Shown here: positions 1 to 7,720 of the stretch, piece by piece
Layout of the letters: every line of letters starts with the position of its first letter
Numbering within the stretch: position 1 is the stretch's first letter
Assembly (NCBI GenBank): GCA_002342415.1
Contig: DDPY01000053.1
Coordinates: 1-27,880 of the forward strand
Reading direction: 5' to 3'
Source: Prevotella sp. UBA2456
GTDB lineage: Bacteria > Bacteroidota > Bacteroidia > Bacteroidales > Bacteroidaceae
DNA: 27,880 nt
Made by a program: the position numbers and the translations under genes
Notes under the pieces: model-generated
The model's database searches: none
Told to the model about the DNA's origin: nothing
The model's input: the letters and a program-made list of their open reading frames with translations, nothing else

Positions 1-93
1 AAAGTGTTGCGGAATTAAGGAGTTAACAAATGCAAGATAGGGGAAAAATATAATTTTGACGGGCAGCTACTTAATGATCTTATTATTCGAGCG

Positions 94-747
94 ATGATTT
101 ATGGTGGAAGTGAATCAAAAAGTTCTTTATATGATGAGATGTATCGACTGAATTATATGGAGATGTCCGCAAATCTTATATATGATGACAGTAAGAATAA
201 TTATTCCAAGAAAGAGGAAAATGCTAATAACGACAAAGAAGAACTTCAAAATCTATACAATAATCTACTAGAAGGTCCCAATAGTAATATTGCTGAGAAT
301 TTGAGAAAGGGTTCTTTTAAACTCGATAAACCATCAGAAGCGATAGATTATTTCATTGTTTGGCTTGAACCTTTATTTAAGAGACACCTCAACGCAACAA
401 ATGAAGTTCAATTTAAATATAAACTTATACAGTTATTAAATGATGACTTATTTAAAAACAAATTATTAGTAACAAACAAGAGAAAAGTCATCAAACATAA
501 TTTGAATGTCAAATTGATGCTCAACATAATCGGTAAACTTTCCGAATTAAATAAAGAAAATAGTAGGAACTGGGTAAAACGCTATGCCGGTCCTAAATTG
601 AGAGATGATTTGACATATATGTGGAAATTAAAAGGTGCGTCCAGTCTTCATAAATATGTCTCAGGGTGGGATAATGATACAGATTTTGGTGTAAGCGAAT
701 TATCTGTGGACATGAAGAATAAGATAGAAGAAATCTTTAAGCAATGA
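94..747 (+). CDS. Hypothetical protein, possibly 5'-truncated
   Basis: Encodes 217 residues, rich in Lys, Asn and Glu, with no domain I recognise, no signal peptide and no membrane segment. The reading frame is open upstream of this ATG back to a stop at 16-18, and the upstream residues (around KYNFDGQLLNDLI) look protein-like. A different frame is open from base 2 to about 38. The true gene may therefore start outside the window and carry a frameshift near base 30. The ATG at 94 is simply the first in-frame ATG. A strong terminator follows 38 bases after the stop, so this is the last gene of its transcript. Function unknown. Confidence 0.6.
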   Translation: MIYGGSESKSSLYDEMYRLNYMEMSANLIYDDSKNNYSKKEENANNDKEELQNLYNNLLEGPNSNIAENLRKGSFKLDKPSEAIDYFIVWLEPLFKRHLNATNEVQFKYKLIQLLNDDLFKNKLLVTNKRKVIKHNLNVKLMLNIIGKLSELNKENSRNWVKRYAGPKLRDDLTYMWKLKGASSLHKYVSGWDNDTDFGVSELSVDMKNKIEEIFKQ

Positions 748-785
748 TTACCTTTTTTAAGTAGAGCATTTTCTACTTATACTAC

Positions 786-832
786 AACTCCATTTGTTAG
801 TTATCGACCCCCAAAAACAAATGGAGTTTTTT
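786..832 (+). terminator. Rho-independent terminator
   Basis: A perfect 13-bp inverted repeat, AACTCCATTTGTT (786-798) and AACAAATGGAGTT (816-828), with a 17-base loop. It runs into a T tract to 832. It closes the transcript of the gene ending at 747. Confidence 0.85.
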
Positions 833-857
833 ATGGCAAAAAAGGAAAACACGTCTA

Positions 858-939
858 TTTTTACCATATTTTTACCATACTGCATTTCTGGTTGTGCCTT
901 AAAACGGGCTTTCTGTAAAAGGTAAAAGTATACTTTACC
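858..939. promoter_or_regulatory. GGTAAA operator-like repeat cluster
   Basis: There are four copies of a GGTAAA/TTTACC hexamer. TTTTTACC occurs at 858-865 and again exactly 11 bp later at 869-876. An imperfect palindrome at 921-939 has GGTAAA on the left and TTTACC on the right around GTATAC. The cluster sits 27-108 bases upstream of the -33 element of the promoter at 966-998. Phased and inverted copies suggest an operator for the downstream operon or an iteron-like site. No binding protein can be named. Confidence 0.4.
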
Positions 940-965
940 AAATGTAATAACTACGTGGTTTTTAA

Positions 966-998
966 TTTGATAGCATTGAAAAAATACATTTATCTTTG
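966..998 (+). promoter_or_regulatory. Bacteroidota-type promoter
   Basis: TTTG at 966-969, a 21-base spacer, then the canonical -7 box TATCTTTG at 991-998. Transcription should begin around 1003-1006, about 25 bases before the ATG at 1029. This placement excludes the in-frame TTG at 996 as a start for the next gene. Confidence 0.75.
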
Positions 999-1028
999 TG
1001 CCAGATTTCAAATATAAACAAGAATATC

Positions 1029-1442
1029 ATGAATGTATTTTCTAAAAAATCAATGAGAGCTACAAGATTAGAGCAACTCGCATCAATGTTGCAATCAGAA
1101 GGGTTGAAGATTCGAAGACTTCTCTTCTTCGATCCTGAGAGGGGCTTTAATCACAACATGGGTGGAGTTCGCACATCAGCATCGCTTGAGGATGCAACAA
1201 AGAGGATTAATGCCATCACAGATGGCTTTATCAAATTTCATTTCGTTTCGCATCGAAGATTGTGGTTCGAAGTGGAGGGTATTGACAAACGCTACACTCT
1301 CCATTGTGCTAACGAATATGATTTCAATACGAAGGAAGCGCCAGACACTAACCCGTACAATAAAGTGGCTAATGAATTAGTGAAAGCTCTTAAGGAAAGG
1401 GATGAGATGGAGAAAATGTATCAACGGTTAATTGCTGCATAA
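1029..1442 (+). CDS. Hypothetical protein, first gene of a two-gene operon
   Basis: Encodes 137 residues. The ATG at 1029 is preferred because the longer open frame begins inside the -7 box. The N-terminal half is basic (KKSMRATRLEQL), the middle is rich in beta-type residues, and the C-terminus is a charged helix (ELVKALKERDEMEKMYQRL). No signal peptide or membrane segment is visible. The stop is two bases before the next ATG, so the two genes are almost certainly co-transcribed and translationally coupled. I do not recognise the family. Confidence 0.7.
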   Translation: MNVFSKKSMRATRLEQLASMLQSEGLKIRRLLFFDPERGFNHNMGGVRTSASLEDATKRINAITDGFIKFHFVSHRRLWFEVEGIDKRYTLHCANEYDFNTKEAPDTNPYNKVANELVKALKERDEMEKMYQRLIAA

Positions 1443-1444
1443 CT

Positions 1445-2521
1445 ATGAGACATGAGTTCCTTACGCTCGAAACAATACCTGGCTGTCTCCAGAAGATAGG
1501 TAACAATTTAATGCTCCTCCGTTATGGTAAAATTAGAGATGTAATTAATTCAGAGTTAAGTCAACATGATCAAGATGGCATTCGAATTCGGTTTGATGTC
1601 GATGACCAGGACCAGCTCACTATGACTTTCTCAAATGATGTTACTACCCTTGGGGACACAATAATAATCAGGTCAAATGAGCTTGAGGAATTGATAGAAA
1701 AGATAAACAAAGAACACATAAGAATATCAACTAAAAAAGTTTCGAACATGAAAAAGAAAACAAAAAAGTCCACAAGCGTGGCAGTAACAAACAATGGGGT
1801 GATAAACTCAAGTGTAGCACCTGCGTCAACTTCCGTATTTGACGGAATAGAGCTGTTGGTAAATATCATTTCTGAACACTATGCAGGTTCAGGAATTTAT
1901 TATGATGTTGAGAAATACATCGACGTTACTCGGCTCTTCGGGGAGAAAACTAATGGTGCTGTAGTCAGCATCATCATGGACCACACAGACATTACTATAC
2001 GTGGCATTAACAACTTTACAATGAGTTGCTCTATTAATTGCGATGATTTGGCAACTTTAAAAGTCCAAGTCCGTTTTATGTTGAAAGTTGCCATCGATTG
2101 GCACCAGCAGCAATCTTCTGATATGTCTTCCACAAGCAAGGATGATACCGTTACAACTACAGTAGAGACTAATAATGCGAAGGGCAATAAAATTGCAAAA
2201 AAACATTCTAATCTGCGCAAAATCAGTGATAAGGTCGTAAGCAAGTACAACAAGCTCGTTTACGATGAGATTGCCGACCTGGAGGGAAAACTGAAAGGTA
2301 AAAACAAAAGGGCTAGTAGCCAGCTCATTCGTAGTCGTCTTGCGATACTTGCAGATAAATCCGGTTTGGAAACAAAAGATAGGTCAGGCAAATACTACGC
2401 CGCAAAATTAGTTCCGCAAAATATCGACCTTATTCACGAGCTATGTTCCTATGAAAAATGTAAAGTTCCGTCATTTTTAGAGAAGAATCCGTCTAATCTG
2501 ATGGGACAAATGAAGGGATAA
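1445..2521 (+). CDS. Hypothetical protein, 358 residues
   Basis: Lies directly behind the 137-residue gene. The protein appears modular. An N-terminal alpha/beta module occupies residues 1-95, a Lys/Ser/Thr-rich linker roughly 97-130, a second module 130-215 with a similar layout (short strands followed by a helix, for example DITIRG then a long helix), another low-complexity linker 215-245, and a basic C-terminal domain 245-358 with several Lys/Arg clusters that could bind nucleic acid. The two modules may be diverged copies of each other; this is an impression from pattern, not an alignment. No catalytic motif recognised. Confidence 0.65.
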   Translation: MRHEFLTLETIPGCLQKIGNNLMLLRYGKIRDVINSELSQHDQDGIRIRFDVDDQDQLTMTFSNDVTTLGDTIIIRSNELEELIEKINKEHIRISTKKVSNMKKKTKKSTSVAVTNNGVINSSVAPASTSVFDGIELLVNIISEHYAGSGIYYDVEKYIDVTRLFGEKTNGAVVSIIMDHTDITIRGINNFTMSCSINCDDLATLKVQVRFMLKVAIDWHQQQSSDMSSTSKDDTVTTTVETNNAKGNKIAKKHSNLRKISDKVVSKYNKLVYDEIADLEGKLKGKNKRASSQLIRSRLAILADKSGLETKDRSGKYYAAKLVPQNIDLIHELCSYEKCKVPSFLEKNPSNLMGQMKG

Positions 2522-2642
2522 GCACAACTCGACTTTAACTTTTACTTCTCTATTTGAGAGTCTTCTTCGGCAATCTCGCTGATATGCTGAAGGAGGCTCC
2601 CAGGGGATGCCATGTCTATGTTTACAATAAAAAAATAACACA

Positions 2643-3860
2643 ATGAAAAAAAGGATTATTAGAGTGTTTTCCGCATTCGCCGGATTTGATACACAGTTTT
2701 TGGCTCTTCGCCAATATGCAAGATGGTACAATCAGAATACCAACGGTCCTCTGCTTGAGGTCGTACTTGTTGGATGGTGTGAGATTGACAAGGATGCCAT
2801 CATATGCCACAATGCTCTGTTTCCGGAAGCAAAGAGCTGTCACTACCCTGATATTACGAAAGTTGACTGGGCAAGAGTCCCTGATTTTGACGTGCTTATT
2901 TATTCATCTTGCTGCCAAAGCCTGACTAGGACGGGGGCTCAAAAGGGCATGACAGAAGGCTCAGGAACGCCATCTTCTCTAATCTGGTATATCCGTGATG
3001 CTATCAGAATTAAAAGACCTATGATTTGCATTCTTGAGAACGTGCCACCTTTGCTTGAAACTAAGTTTGAGGGTATGTTCGAAAAGTGGACTAACACTGT
3101 TTCAGAGCTGGGATATCGTAATACATGGTCAACATTATGTGCTGTTGATTATGGTATACCACAAAACAGAAACAGAGCTTTCTTGGTGTCAGTCAGAAAT
3201 GATATCAAAAAGAGGATATATTTTCCTGCACCAGTTGGTTGCAAAGTACATGCAGAATCACTGCTGGAGAAAAGTGTAGATGAAAAGTACTATTTTTCGG
3301 AAGAGGATGCTGCTGCATTTGTATTAAATATGAGAGATAAGATAGCCAGAGATGTCAATACTACTAAAATTCATAATAAGGGCAGATGTGTCAAAAAGAT
3401 AATGACTCCCTCGTGTCAGGGATACAACGTCCGTGTATGTCCGACTCTTGTAGCTGACAAGAACTATGGAAAGTGTAGCTATAAAAGATTCCTGTCAACT
3501 ACTCACTATCCAAGGCCTGGTGTACTTGAAATATGGCATACCGACGAACAAGCAGTAATTCCTTGTAAGGAAAAAAACGAGTACGCATTAATTGATACAG
3601 AACGTAAATTTAAAATAATCAATGCAGGTAAGGTCGACATCCTTACAGAGATGAAGAATGTGGGAGTAGGAGATTATTTCAGGCTTCGAAGATTAACCCC
3701 ACGTGAATGTTTCCGTTTAATGAGCGTTGATGAGAACGACATCAATAAGCTTGTCACGACTGGTGTGCCTGAAGACCAGCTTTACAAGATGGCTGGGAAT
3801 GCCATTGTTATTAGAGTGCTTGTGTTTCTTTACCAAAGCATTTTTCCGCTTTTATTCTGA
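2643..3860 (+). CDS. Orphan DNA (cytosine-5) methyltransferase with an altered motif IV
   Basis: A 405-residue C5-cytosine methyltransferase; the family transfers a methyl group from S-adenosylmethionine to C5 of cytosine in a target sequence. Visible motifs are FSAFAGFDTQ (motif I, residues 9-18), the acidic WCEID (45-49), motif IV SSCCQS (88-93), ENV (132-134, motif VI), QNRNR (174-178, motif VIII) and MAGNAIV near the C-terminus (motif X). Motif IV normally reads PCQ. Here the Pro is replaced by Cys, leaving CCQ with the presumed nucleophile at Cys91. The following QKGMTEGSGT segment matches the phage/plasmid subgroup usually written PCQDLS...GSGTRS. No restriction enzyme gene is adjacent, so it is probably an orphan methyltransferase for self-protection or regulation. 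Family assignment is firm; activity is less certain. Confidence 0.88.
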   Translation: MKKRIIRVFSAFAGFDTQFLALRQYARWYNQNTNGPLLEVVLVGWCEIDKDAIICHNALFPEAKSCHYPDITKVDWARVPDFDVLIYSSCCQSLTRTGAQKGMTEGSGTPSSLIWYIRDAIRIKRPMICILENVPPLLETKFEGMFEKWTNTVSELGYRNTWSTLCAVDYGIPQNRNRAFLVSVRNDIKKRIYFPAPVGCKVHAESLLEKSVDEKYYFSEEDAAAFVLNMRDKIARDVNTTKIHNKGRCVKKIMTPSCQGYNVRVCPTLVADKNYGKCSYKRFLSTTHYPRPGVLEIWHTDEQAVIPCKEKNEYALIDTERKFKIINAGKVDILTEMKNVGVGDYFRLRRLTPRECFRLMSVDENDINKLVTTGVPEDQLYKMAGNAIVIRVLVFLYQSIFPLLF

Positions 3861-4124
3861 ATAAAAAAGTGATACATAACCACGGCAAACTATTGTTTCC
3901 CTCACAACACAACAGGCGTTACATGCCGAGCGATGTTGTCAGCAATACAAAACCAAATTCTTTTTCAGCTGTATAATTTCCGAAGATAAATTGGCTAATA
4001 AATATAGCAATTTCCCAGATATGTTTTTTCAATGCTTTTTTATCCCCCAAAGATAACTATTTCCAGAATTGGTAGTATAATAATTATGCGTATTTGATGC
4101 CAAAATAAAAAATGTTAAAGAATC

Positions 4125-5411
4125 ATGAAAAAAGAAGTAAATCAAGACGAATCTTTTCGATTCGGAATCAGCATCTCGGACAGATGCTATTACCACAAGC
4201 CAACATCGGAAGACTACCAATCAATGACCTTCCATGTTGAGGAACTCAATGCAGACGAACTGCTTGACAGAATCACGTCTGGCTACTCTATTTGTCATAT
4301 CTTTCAGGACAACCGGAGAATAAAGAAAAACTTTATGTACACTAATGCCATATTCATCGACGTGGACGACCACCCTCAGCCTATGGATGCATTTGTGTAT
4401 GGATGTGAATTAAAACCGACCATTGCTTATACAACTATTTCAGACGGTAAGAACGGATTACACAGGTTTAGGCTAATCTACTTGTTGGACGAACAGATAG
4501 CGTCTGTTGATGAATACAAGAATTTGTACGACATCTTCATCAAGAAGATAGGCTTGGTTGAGACAAAAGACAACTGTGGAGCAGTTGCCACACAACTGAT
4601 GAATGGTAATCCAAGTAATCAAATTCGAGTTTTCACTTCGTATTTAATATACCATACACATTCCTTTTTACAAAAAGTATCTTTAGAATTATACAACATC
4701 CCCACCATACAACACAATTCCAATGGTACATTTTGTAAAACTAGCTCCAACTCCTTAGAAGTAGATTCTGTCATAAATCTACTGAATAAGAGTTCTACCG
4801 CTTTTCTGACAGAATTCAGCGATACAATACTCGTTTTCTCGACACAGTTGGAGTATAATGAACAGGGATATGCACTCTTTCCAGATAAGTTTTTTCGTTT
4901 AAACGTTCGTTATGATTGGTCTTCCGGCAAGCCACATGTTATGAAATATAGAGATGGTGAAGGAAGGAGAAAAAGGCTTTATGTAGATGCATTAATGATA
5001 AAGGCCATACGGCCAGATATAACATTTATCGAGTTGCTGTATAACCTTGTTTTTCGGAGACAACACTACTACGACAACTCCGATGGTGTGCTGGAAAATA
5101 GATTGCTCATTGAAGATACGAATGCTGTAATAGCCATGTCGTCTGAAGAAATTGATGCGAGAATTAGCAATAGCCGACATGGAATGTTTTCAACTGACCC
5201 AGTATGGTGTGCCCTTCATAATGTCACCAGAAGGAAGCATTCACGTACAGTTGCCAAAATGATAAATTACGAAAAAATTGGAGAATGGTATGATGTAGGA
5301 AGCTCTGTACTTGAAAATTTGAAATATGCAGATGATAATGGAATTAAAGTTAGCAAAATGACATTGATACGTTTCTGCAAGGAAAATGGGATTAGTACTA
5401 ATCCTAAATAG
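4125..5411 (+). CDS. Primase-like (archaeo-eukaryotic primase fold) protein
   Basis: 428 residues. The segment AIFIDVDDH (residues 75-83) resembles the catalytic DxD strand of archaeo-eukaryotic-type primases, and GLHRFRLIYLL (111-121) resembles the following strand with its nucleotide-binding His (H113). These motifs and their spacing fit replication primases of phages and mobile elements, which also often end in repeated helical modules. The C-terminal 45 residues (GEWYDV...GIKVSK...CKENGIS) are the first copy of such a module; a decayed second copy follows the stop. The gene lies between a methyltransferase and a serine recombinase, consistent with mobile-element replication. Upstream, TTG-N19-TATTTGAT near 4060-4095 may be a weak promoter. 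Assignment is by motif only. Confidence 0.55.
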   Translation: MKKEVNQDESFRFGISISDRCYYHKPTSEDYQSMTFHVEELNADELLDRITSGYSICHIFQDNRRIKKNFMYTNAIFIDVDDHPQPMDAFVYGCELKPTIAYTTISDGKNGLHRFRLIYLLDEQIASVDEYKNLYDIFIKKIGLVETKDNCGAVATQLMNGNPSNQIRVFTSYLIYHTHSFLQKVSLELYNIPTIQHNSNGTFCKTSSNSLEVDSVINLLNKSSTAFLTEFSDTILVFSTQLEYNEQGYALFPDKFFRLNVRYDWSSGKPHVMKYRDGEGRRKRLYVDALMIKAIRPDITFIELLYNLVFRRQHYYDNSDGVLENRLLIEDTNAVIAMSSEEIDARISNSRHGMFSTDPVWCALHNVTRRKHSRTVAKMINYEKIGEWYDVGSSVLENLKYADDNGIKVSKMTLIRFCKENGISTNPK

Positions 5412-5564
5412 AGGTCAATAGAAGAATGGTACAATGAAAAGCAATCCGTTAAACAAAATCTGGAGTGGGCTAAGGGAAAAGGTATCAAAGTCTCGCAGAC
5501 ATAGCTCTACAATTATTGCAGAGAACATAATATTAATACTAAGGGAAAAGTTGATAACGACTGA
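5412..5564 (+). pseudogene. In-frame second C-terminal repeat of the primase-like gene, separated by amber codons
   Basis: Immediately after the TAG at 5409-5411 the same frame continues for 50 codons to a TGA at 5562-5564, broken only by one more TAG at 5502-5504. The translation (IEEWYN...LEWAKGKGIKVSQ...YNYCREHNIN) aligns along its length with the last 45 residues of the preceding protein (IGEWYD...LKYADDNGIKVSK...IRFCKENGIS). The gene therefore once carried two tandem modules, or still does if TAG is read through. The tail overlaps the 3' end of the convergent recombinase gene by 26 bases. Decay is the simpler reading, because TAG ends other genes in this window. Confidence 0.6.
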
Positions 5565-6219
5565 GTAATATGGATACCTGTTTGGCAGAAAAGCGTCCCC
5601 CTTTACTCGCTTGGAATCCTTCTTCATTAAGAACCCTAGCCATTTCTGATAGATTTGATGTTTTGGTAACTAGACCTCTCAGAATGGCTACGGCTCTTTT
5701 ATTATTAGGATTGTTCAGAGCTTTGGCCTGGTTCGTGTTTCGACTGTTAGCAATCGCTCTGTCCAAATTCCGCATAAGATTTTCCGGTTTGCCGAGTTGA
5801 CAACCTTGTTCTTTCTTAACTTGCAGGGCAGCTTTGGTTCTTTGCCGGATTAAACCTGCCTCATATTCTGAAATGGCTGCAATGATGGTAAGTACTAATC
5901 TGTTTGCCCTTGGAAAATCGCAGAATACGATTTCTGTTCCAGAGTCAAGCAACTGTGAAGTGAAAGTAACATTTCTGGACAGACGATCCATCTTAGCTAC
6001 AATCAGTGTCGCTTTTTCTTTCTTGCAGAGTTCTAGTGCTTCATGAAGTTTGGGGCGGTCGGACTTCCGGCCACTTTCCACTTCAACAAACTCTGCAATA
6101 GGAGAATTTCCATTTAGGAATTTCCGTATAATTTCCTGCTGAGCCTGAAGTCCCAATCCGGATACTCCCTGACGCTGAGTGCTGACTCTTAAATATGCAA
6201 CATATCTTGATTCTTCCAT
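5539..6219 (-). CDS. Small serine recombinase (resolvase/invertase family)
   Basis: 226 residues with the resolvase catalytic domain in residues 1-140. The nucleophile Ser13 sits in YLRVSTQRQ. The KMDRLSRN segment (76-83) holds the conserved Arg residues, and DFPRANRL (101-108) is the usual loop. A long helix (GLIRQRTKAALQ) leads to a C-terminal helix-turn-helix region (near LSEMARVLNEEGF). The enzyme cuts and rejoins DNA at specific sites through a phosphoserine intermediate, for cointegrate resolution or DNA inversion. No inverted pair of crossover sites was found nearby. A TATCTTTG promoter with a palindrome at the transcription start lies directly upstream, suggesting autoregulation. It is convergent with the primase-like gene. 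Confidence 0.9.
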   Translation of the reverse strand: MEESRYVAYLRVSTQRQGVSGLGLQAQQEIIRKFLNGNSPIAEFVEVESGRKSDRPKLHEALELCKKEKATLIVAKMDRLSRNVTFTSQLLDSGTEIVFCDFPRANRLVLTIIAAISEYEAGLIRQRTKAALQVKKEQGCQLGKPENLMRNLDRAIANSRNTNQAKALNNPNNKRAVAILRGLVTKTSNLSEMARVLNEEGFQASKGGRFSAKQVSILLSRYQLFP

Positions 6220-6245
6220 TCTTGAAATATATTAAACGAACATTT

Positions 6246-6273
6246 AGTTTGTTTCAAACTTGATGCAAAGATA
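6246..6273 (-). promoter_or_regulatory. Recombinase promoter with palindromic operator
   Basis: The -7 box TATCTTTG is read on the minus strand at 6266-6273. The predicted start is near 6260, exactly where a palindrome AGTTTG-TTT-CAAACT occupies 6246-6260. The position suggests a repressor operator or a recombinase-binding half-site pair. Confidence 0.6.
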
Positions 6274-6293
6274 GAGAAATTCGTTAATAATCA

Positions 6294-6336
6294 TTAGGAA
6301 TTAAGGATATGTTAGGTAGATTTAGGTTGACTTAGG
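6294..6336. repeat. Helically phased TTAGG repeats upstream of the recombinase
   Basis: Four direct copies of TTAGG (CCTAA on the transcribed strand) start at 6294, 6312, 6322 and 6332; the last three are exactly 10 bp apart. They lie 20 bases and more upstream of the recombinase -7 box. The same pair with 10-bp spacing (starts 16598 and 16608) overlaps the promoter of the minus-strand RNA near 16.6 kb. Phasing on one face of the helix suggests cooperative protein binding. Confidence 0.4.
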
Positions 6337-6352
6337 AATGGATAGTATACGC

Positions 6353-6618
6353 CTACACTTCTATCATATTATTCTGCTTGTAGTACTTCTCCCACCAGGA
6401 TGCTCTCTGAATGTAGTGTACAGTTCCATAGTTAAAGCCATCAAGTTTCAACGGGAGTTGTTTCCCTTGATTAATTAACTTCGCTCTAAGTCGGTCTCCA
6501 TTCTCGACTCCAGTCAAACTTACATCATACCAATAGCGAAGTCCGAGAATGAGTTCCAGTCATCAGGGTCGTCTGACATCCAACATACAAGTTCTCCATT
6601 TTTATCCACTACTTCCAT
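6353..6618 (-). pseudogene. Frameshifted small gene
   Basis: Starting from the ATG at 6618 the frame encodes about 26 protein-like residues (MEVVDKNGELVCWMSDDPDD...) and stops at a TAA soon after. Shifting frame by one base near 6542 continues smoothly through LRYWYDV...GDRLRAKLINQGKQ to a TAG at 6353-6355. Together they give a product of about 88 residues with many Trp and Tyr. The start lies 24 bases after the stop of the secreted protein gene, so the two were probably one operon. Family unknown; a sequencing error in the Trp/Asp-rich stretch would restore the gene. Confidence 0.5.
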
Positions 6619-6642
6619 CTTGTGCGCATTGGTAACACTTTA

Positions 6643-7164
6643 TTAATATGGAGTATCGCCTAAGAGCATGTTGCGTTGGTCAAGGCCCTCGTCATTATGT
6701 ACGCGTATCCAACCGTCTGAAACTACATCTACCGGATACGTCAACAGACTCAACTTCGTTTTAGAAGTCACCGATTTGCCGTTAGTTGCATTGAAAATGT
6801 TACCGCACTTGTCGCATTGTACATCCCATAGAGTGTATTTGTGAACAAGTGAAGTGATGCCCTTGGAAGCACAGATAGTACACAGCAAATCCAAGCAATA
6901 GAACTGTGGTTCGTCCCATTCATTCGTGAACGGGCTGCGGAATATATAAAGACCACCATAGCCAACTTTCTGGTTAGGATGGTTGTTCTTCTTTACTACG
7001 CACCACCCACCATCTTCACAAGTGAGGGTAAATGTACGCCCAACATCATTTTCCTCCTTATTGATGGTATGGATATTACATCTAAAATCTACCGGGATTT
7101 CTTTGATAGCTTTGATTTGGAGAATAGCCAACGTTAATACTACTATGGTATAGAATCGTTTCAT
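6643..7164 (-). CDS. Secreted Cys-rich protein, Rieske-like or zinc-ribbon-like
   Basis: 173 residues with an N-terminal signal peptide (residues 1-19, hydrophobic core IVVLTLAIL ending near IKA), so probably exported to the periplasm or outer membrane. Paired cysteines follow: CTIC (95-98) and CDKCG (117-121), plus Cys29, Cys49, Cys55 and Cys90. The layout LDLLCTIC...CDKCGNIFNATNG recalls small Bacteroidota proteins with a degenerate Rieske-like fold, although the His ligands of a true 2Fe-2S Rieske cluster are not evident. A zinc ribbon is equally possible. No clear TAnnTTTG promoter is visible in the 180 bases upstream. Confidence 0.55.
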   Translation of the reverse strand: MKRFYTIVVLTLAILQIKAIKEIPVDFRCNIHTINKEENDVGRTFTLTCEDGGWCVVKKNNHPNQKVGYGGLYIFRSPFTNEWDEPQFYCLDLLCTICASKGITSLVHKYTLWDVQCDKCGNIFNATNGKSVTSKTKLSLLTYPVDVVSDGWIRVHNDEGLDQRNMLLGDTPY

Positions 7165-7345
7165 ATTGTTTTTTATAAGGTGGTTTGACTTTATAATCTC
7201 TTACGTGTATACGAACATCTGTTTTTCTTAGATTTCTGTTAAAGATGAAATCAAAGTCGTCATTTTTAATAGGAGGGAAAACCCATAGAAAGCTTTATCT
7301 ATCGCACTTTTGAGATGATTTTAAAATATCATATCAGAGCTGTTT

Positions 7346-7537
7346 TTAATTTATCAGATCGCTCAGATTTGATCTGCCAATATTTCTTAATCGCTCAATC
7401 ATTCGAGGACGATTTCTTGAAATTAAATCTTCAACTTCATTGAGCGTCATTTTTCGGAGGTCCATATCTGGACTTCCAGTCAACAGCTTCAACCGCTTAT
7501 TCAATTCTTCTACTGTGTATCTACTTTTTCCTCTCAT
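7346..7537 (-). CDS. Small hypothetical protein, third gene of the ATPase operon
   Basis: 63 residues, highly charged and apparently all-helical (YTVEELNKRLKLL, LNEVEDLISRNRPRMIERLRNI), with many Arg residues. It starts three bases after the stop of the 59-residue gene, so it belongs to the ATPase operon controlled from 9376-9451. Size and charge suggest an adaptor or nucleic-acid-binding partner, but there is no recognised motif. Confidence 0.65.
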   Translation of the reverse strand: MRGKSRYTVEELNKRLKLLTGSPDMDLRKMTLNEVEDLISRNRPRMIERLRNIGRSNLSDLIN

Positions 7538-7539
7538 AG

Positions 7540-7719
7540 TTAATCTCTTTTGAAACTCATTACTTTTATTTTACTTAACTTGGGGTACTTTTTCTTAAGG
7601 ACTTCGACTACATCATCGTAATCAAAGCTAGGAACCTCCAGTTCTGCTTCAAAATCTACGAATGGTCCCAACAGGTACTTGCTATCGTAGTATGAGTATT
7701 TTACGTTTTTTACAGTCAT
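7540..7719 (-). CDS. 59-residue protein of the KYSYY small family
   Basis: Lies in TGAC-ATG arrangement directly behind the ATPase stop (7721), so translation is probably coupled. It begins MTVKNVKYSYYDSK and contains GPF at residues 18-20 and KIKVMSFKR at the end. This matches the 60-residue protein at 12760-12942 (MEVRNIKYSYYEKR ... GPF ... NIKVISYDK) in start, spacing and length, so the two are paralogues placed in different operons of the same regulon. No signal peptide or membrane segment. Function unknown. Confidence 0.7.
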   Translation of the reverse strand: MTVKNVKYSYYDSKYLLGPFVDFEAELEVPSFDYDDVVEVLKKKYPKLSKIKVMSFKRD

Positions 7720-7720
7720 G

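Noticed and set aside
7165..7345. A minus-strand open frame reading into the start of the secreted protein gene (about 78 codons, with a protein-like segment near DFDFIFNRN)
   Set aside because: No ATG, GTG or TTG start is placed usefully and it overlaps the signal-peptide region in another frame. It may be a remnant but cannot be supported.
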